Shown here piece by piece: positions 34,075-37,324 of a DNA stretch of 37,324 nt (position 1 is the stretch's first letter; the number at the start of each line of letters is the position of its first letter). This DNA comes from an uncultured Caryophanales bacterium (GTDB taxonomy: Bacteria > Bacillota_I > Bacilli_A > RF39 > UBA660): the NCBI GenBank assembly GCA_947306705.1, contig CAMZHD010000006.1:1-37324 (forward strand), in the 5' to 3' direction. The notes under the pieces were generated by a model. That model did not search any database, had not been told where the DNA came from, and saw nothing but the letters and a program-made list of their open reading frames with translations. Made by a program: the position numbers and the translations under genes.

Positions 34075-34659
34075 ATGAAGAAAAAAGATATACGATTTAT
34101 AATAATATTCTTAGCAATACTCATTTTTGCAGGAGTTTACTTATTCCAGACATCTTATGCAAAGTATCGAAGGCAAATAAAATCAGACTTCTCCGCAACA
34201 ATCGCGAGTTGGAATATTAAAGTAAACAATGAAATGATTAATAATAAAACAGAATTAACCAATACAATTACTCCTGTGATTAACAATAGTACATATGTAA
34301 AACAAGGAACGATTGCTCCAGGAACGACAGGATACTTTGATTTAACAATAGATGCTACACTGGTAGATGTTGACTTTACTTATACCATTGATGTAGAACC
34401 AGACGTAGATACACCTTTGTTAGACTTTATCATTACTTCCTATACAATTGGAGCGACAACTGTTTACCTTCAGCCAGGAGATTCCATTATAGAAGACTTA
34501 GTAAAAAATACAGGAACAACATCCTTAAGAATAAACTTTGCTTGGGATGACAGTGCAACGAATCAAATGGATAATGAAGCAGATACAGAATATGCAATTG
34601 ATACCAATCATACAAATACAGATGTAACGGTATCCATTAACTTCATACAAAAAAGATAG
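34075..34659 (+). CDS. TasA-like SipW-dependent protein, the only plus-strand gene
   Basis: The 194-residue product has a basic start and a membrane/signal segment (residues 8-26) leading into FQTSYAKYRRQIKSDFSATIASWNIKVN. The TSYAKY and ASWN[IV] parts match the SipW-substrate family (TasA/camelysin) and the neighbours at 34687 and 15555. The mature part is beta-rich with many Thr and Asn. It is convergent with the second SipW operon and shares a bidirectional terminator with it (34651-34680). Cleavage by the peptidase at 35442-36038 is likely but unproven. Confidence 0.82.
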   Translation: MKKKDIRFIIIFLAILIFAGVYLFQTSYAKYRRQIKSDFSATIASWNIKVNNEMINNKTELTNTITPVINNSTYVKQGTIAPGTTGYFDLTIDATLVDVDFTYTIDVEPDVDTPLLDFIITSYTIGATTVYLQPGDSIIEDLVKNTGTTSLRINFAWDDSATNQMDNEADTEYAIDTNHTNTDVTVSINFIQKR

Positions 34660-34680
34660 ATTTCAAATCTATCTTTTATT
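34651..34680. terminator. Bidirectional intrinsic terminator between convergent genes
   Basis: Perfect 11-base arms (34651-34661 and 34667-34677, AAAAGATAGAT and its complement) with a five-base loop, T-rich on both strands. The TAG stop of the plus gene lies in the first arm. It would end both the plus-strand gene and the SipW operon. Confidence 0.85.
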
Positions 34681-34686
34681 TTTATC

Positions 34687-35430
34687 TTATAATTGAGAAG
34701 CAATTAATCGAATTCCTACAACCAAGCAAGGTTCTCCAGAAGTAGTTTCATAGGTATGACATTTCATTCCGAAGTAAGAATCTGCATCATCTTTTTCTAA
34801 GAAAAGACTTGCTTTCTCCGTATTATAAGTAGATTGGTTTGGAACACTGAATACATTATAATTTGTTCCACTCTGCTTATAGTAAATAAATCCTTGATCA
34901 TAATCATATACTTCATTTTGTGCAAAATAACGATTGGCTGTTTCATAAGGCCATTTAACATTTGCTGTAAAATCTAGACTACTGTTTGGAGCAATCGTAG
35001 AACCAGAAGTAACAATCTCCACAGAGAATGGATAATAGGTCTTAATATAATCAACTGGATTCGAAATCGTTGTTAAGTCAATCGTATGTCCTAGCAATGT
35101 ATAGGATGTAACAACGACATTAAATCCAACGGTAACTTCACTGTTATTTTCAACTAGAATTGTTTTCGAGAAATCAGGCATTCCTGGTTTCATTTTTGTT
35201 AGCGCAACGGTTGTATCATGATAAACTTGTCCATCTGCAGGATCTTTAAAGTATACATCCCAAGAAGCAACTGTACCTTCTAATGTTAAACTAGCATTAC
35301 TAGAAAAAGCAAACCATGCGAAAATATTAACACCTAATGTGAAAAGTGCTAATAAAATACTAATATACTTTTTCCTCTTTAAACGTTTTCTTAAAGAGGC
35401 AATGACTTCGCTATTTGTTTGCTCACTCAT
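34687..35430 (-). CDS. TasA-like SipW-dependent surface protein (second locus)
   Basis: The 247-residue product has a basic cytoplasmic start (SLRKRLKRKKYIS), a hydrophobic segment (about residues 23-42) ending in WFAFSSNASLTLEGTVASWDVYFKD, and a beta-rich extracellular part. The VASWDVYF motif matches the other TasA-like proteins. Two late cysteines (MKCHTYETTSGEPC) could form a disulfide. It is encoded 11 bases after the signal peptidase gene with an AGGTGA box, and ends at the shared terminator. It is probably the substrate of that peptidase and a surface or fibre component. Confidence 0.8.
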   Translation of the reverse strand: MSEQTNSEVIASLRKRLKRKKYISILLALFTLGVNIFAWFAFSSNASLTLEGTVASWDVYFKDPADGQVYHDTTVALTKMKPGMPDFSKTILVENNSEVTVGFNVVVTSYTLLGHTIDLTTISNPVDYIKTYYPFSVEIVTSGSTIAPNSSLDFTANVKWPYETANRYFAQNEVYDYDQGFIYYKQSGTNYNVFSVPNQSTYNTEKASLFLEKDDADSYFGMKCHTYETTSGEPCLVVGIRLIASQL

Positions 35431-35441
35431 GAATTCACCTT

Positions 35442-36038
35442 CTAAAGTACTTCTTCTTTTTCCTTCTTCTCTATTCTTTTTATTTCATTATTTTCAATTT
35501 GAATATCCGTGATAGTTTGTAATACCTCTAATACAATGACTAATACTAAAGGACAAAATACAAACAAGAAAAATCCCAATTGTGTTTTGACAACATGATT
35601 GACTTGAGAAATAACAGGAACAATTCCCATAACTTTTCCCAAGATTTGATCTTCTGTAATCGCAGGATCGGATGTTGGAGCTGCAATACCTTTTGTCACA
35701 AACAAATTCTTTCCGTCTTCTCCTTTTTCAATACGAATAATACGGTGAGTGACTAATTTACCATCTAATCCTCCACGATTTCCTTTGTAGGCAATATCAT
35801 CACCTACTTTTAATTTTTTGATATCCCAATCTTTAACCGCAATAACATCATTAACTTCGTAAGCTCCAGACATAGATCCTGTCGCAACAACAAATAAACG
35901 ATATCCCATAATACTTTTATTTCCGGTTACTCTTTGTACAATGACAAAGCTTAAATATAGAATCAATAGAATTGCAAAAGTTGTTTCTAAGATTCTAGAA
36001 ATAATACGATAAGGCTTACTGTTAAAAATCTTCTTCAT
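35442..36038 (-). CDS. sipW: SipW/ER-type signal peptidase I (second copy)
   Basis: The 198-residue protein has a membrane helix (about residues 16-36), the catalytic serine S55 in ATGSMSG, the ER-type histidine H98 in VTHRII, and a C-terminal membrane segment (about 153-175). Length and topology match Bacillus SipW closely, unlike the 379-residue copy at 14406. The usual TKGDAN-type acidic element reads TKGIAAPTSDP here, so the Asp next to the glycine is replaced and D124 may serve instead. It starts three bases after the DUF2357-like gene and is followed by a TasA-like gene. Confidence 0.87.
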   Translation of the reverse strand: MKKIFNSKPYRIISRILETTFAILLILYLSFVIVQRVTGNKSIMGYRLFVVATGSMSGAYEVNDVIAVKDWDIKKLKVGDDIAYKGNRGGLDGKLVTHRIIRIEKGEDGKNLFVTKGIAAPTSDPAITEDQILGKVMGIVPVISQVNHVVKTQLGFFLFVFCPLVLVIVLEVLQTITDIQIENNEIKRIEKKEKEEVL

Positions 36039-36041
36039 ATA

Positions 36042-37157
36042 TTATGCCTCTTTTCTATATAATTCTACTAAATCCCTCATAGCTTTATTCTCAAAATCTA
36101 AACGATCATCCATGATTTGAAAGATACGTTTCGTACGTTTTCCATTCTTCTCTTTCATAACACGAATTTGTTTTTCAAATAATTCCGCAATCTTATCTTC
36201 TGTAAGTTCCAAGTCTGTTTCAAGTAAGTTATCAATCAATCTCTGCATCATTTGATTAATAATATTAGCCTCTGTAGTAGAAGAACTTGTACTCATATAA
36301 TTACGGTTCGCAATAAATGCCATTAAGAAAGCTTGATCATATTCCTCTTTCAAAATACCTTTGTCAAAGTAATCTCTCTTCTCTTTCTCTTTTTTATCTT
36401 TACTACGATAAGTCTGTAAATAATTCCAAAGAGCTTCTGCTTTTCTAAAGTTTGGATTCTTTAAAATAACATTTGTCTTTTTAATCGGACTACGTACAGG
36501 AGATACATGAAGTCTACTAAGTGTTTGCATTAACTCTGTCCCAAAGAAACCATCAATTTGTGTTTTAAGTTTCTTTACACGTTCTGCATACGTCATAGTA
36601 GCACTATCTCCAGCATGTTCATTAACATTTTTTGTAACATCACTAACATTTAAAGAAATCTTTAAGTTTTCTCCTAATACATTTGTATTAGCCTCATATG
36701 CAAGATTTCTTTTATCTAAGCAATAACTAACTCCAGAAGTTTCTTTAATTCTTTGTTCAAAGAAAAATCTTAAATCTGTTAACAAAGTATAGATAAATCT
36801 ATTTTCATAAGTATCCATACTTTCCTCTTTATTAATATTCAAAATCTTAGATGGTTTAACATCTCCATCATCCTCAATCTTTTGAATCAAGTTTGTATGC
36901 TGCGTAAGATGAATAACAGATTCAACCGTTACTTTACGAGCAAGTTCTACCTTAACAATTTCCTCTTCATTAATAATGAATCGTTTCGGATTACGTAAGA
37001 TATTATCGATATAAGGAATTGTATCTTCTAAGATAGCCATCCATTCATAATCGAATTGCTTTTCATCGTAATCTCTTTTAACAAATAAGGTTGAATTTAA
37101 ATTATGAAGAAACAAATCATCTTCTTCTAAGATTTCTTCTTCTTCATGATTATCCAT
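36042..37157 (-). CDS. Unknown protein, weakly DUF2357-like
   Basis: The 371-residue product starts with an acidic stretch (MDNHEEEEILEEDDLF) and is mostly helical with no membrane segment. Residues 116-123 read TYENRFIY, like the conserved E-N-R-F element of DUF2357/McrC-related proteins, and a later segment near 275-295 reads YDQAFLMAFIANRNY. I could not find a PD-(D/E)XK nuclease motif, so a restriction role is not supported. It is cytoplasmic, 17 bases downstream of a gene cut by the edge, and three bases before a SipW gene. Function unknown. Confidence 0.55.
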   Translation of the reverse strand: MDNHEEEEILEEDDLFLHNLNSTLFVKRDYDEKQFDYEWMAILEDTIPYIDNILRNPKRFIINEEEIVKVELARKVTVESVIHLTQHTNLIQKIEDDGDVKPSKILNINKEESMDTYENRFIYTLLTDLRFFFEQRIKETSGVSYCLDKRNLAYEANTNVLGENLKISLNVSDVTKNVNEHAGDSATMTYAERVKKLKTQIDGFFGTELMQTLSRLHVSPVRSPIKKTNVILKNPNFRKAEALWNYLQTYRSKDKKEKEKRDYFDKGILKEEYDQAFLMAFIANRNYMSTSSSTTEANIINQMMQRLIDNLLETDLELTEDKIAELFEKQIRVMKEKNGKRTKRIFQIMDDRLDFENKAMRDLVELYRKEA

Positions 37158-37174
37158 CTCATCACCTTCTTTTT

Positions 37175-37324
37175 TTATACCATCTTCTTAAGTCTTAATA
37201 AATACTCTTTACATTCATTGAAATGTTCTTTTCCAAAACTCTTGTCTAAGAACTCAATAAATGGATCAATTTCATCACGGATATAAGCTAAGTTCAATTG
37301 TTCAAACTTACGCAAAATCTTACG
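37175..37324 (-). CDS. C-terminal fragment of an unknown protein (gene cut by window edge)
   Basis: The last 49 residues of a frame read from the window edge to a TAA at 37175. They are basic and helical, ending in ECKEYLLRLKKMV. The gap to the next start is 17 bases, so the gene is in the same operon. If the neighbour is truly DUF2357-like, an AAA ATPase of the McrB type would be one thing to look for beyond the edge. No domain can be named from this fragment. Confidence 0.6.
   Translation of the reverse strand, partial: RKILRKFEQLNLAYIRDEIDPFIEFLDKSFGKEHFNECKEYLLRLKKMV

Noticed and set aside
33984-34124. N-terminal extension of the 99-residue protein across the divergent gene
   Set aside because: The AGGTGA box sits before the ATG at 33983, and the longer frame would overlap the plus-strand gene; the hydrophobic extension is spurious.
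36042-37157. McrC-like restriction nuclease or anti-phage system
   Set aside because: Only a short E-N-R-F element suggests it; no nuclease motif is visible and the ATPase partner, if any, is outside the window.
1-37324. Mycoplasma-type code (TGA as tryptophan)
   Set aside because: Several genes end in TGA at expected domain ends and tryptophans use TGG.

Overview
The window is an AT-rich stretch of a Gram-positive-type (Bacillota-like) genome. It shows strong AGGAGG/AGGTGA ribosome-binding sites, sigma-A-like promoters, short hairpin plus T-run terminators, sortase-independent membrane-anchored surface proteins and SipW-type signal peptidases. TGA is used as a stop codon (for example at 4593, 8075, 13280 and 17426), so the code is the standard bacterial one and not the Mycoplasma code. 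An uncultured gut member of the Bacilli (RF39/Erysipelotrichia-like) is my best guess, but no marker gene settles it. All genes but one (34075-34659) are on the minus strand, so transcription runs from high to low coordinates. No rRNA, tRNA, CRISPR array, insertion sequence or intergenic gap above 300 bases was seen.

Layout in coordinate order. (1) 1-4511: four-gene operon of a membrane-anchored binding-protein/VWA fusion, an XpaC-like protein, a second anchored solute-binding protein and a TelA-like protein cut by the window edge. (2) 4593-7544: operon of a GT4 glycosyltransferase, a CAT/E2-like acyltransferase-fold protein lacking the usual catalytic histidine, and a PPP-type phosphatase. 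(3) 7596-8260: two small unknown proteins. (4) 8320-11298: surface protein with seven Big_2 Ig-like repeats and a beta-helix. (5) 11428-16148: SipW operon, with a TasA/camelysin-like protein, SipW peptidase, a DUF5305-like protein and a PEGA/glycine-rich surface protein. (6) 16299-21535: exported-protein region with two phosphodiester-glycosidase paralogues, a duplicated-domain membrane protein, a pilin-like/SGNH-hydrolase fusion and a small EF-hand-tailed protein. (7) 21716-28549: operon of a GT4 glycosyltransferase, a PssD/Alg14-like protein, a PssE-GtrA fusion, a 1279-residue type IV prepilin-like protein and a small anchored protein. (8) 28633-33983: an Ala/Pro-rich anchored protein, an RNA methyltransferase-like and pseudouridine synthase pair, and several envelope unknowns. 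(9) 34075-37324: a second SipW-type peptidase with two TasA-like proteins and a possible DUF2357-like gene.

The common theme is building and decorating the cell surface. Two SipW peptidases lie beside at least four candidate substrates that share an N-terminal signature. The most unusual locus is the giant repeat-bearing prepilin co-directional with glycosyltransferases. Functional statements about these systems are inferences from family resemblance and gene order; no search was run.
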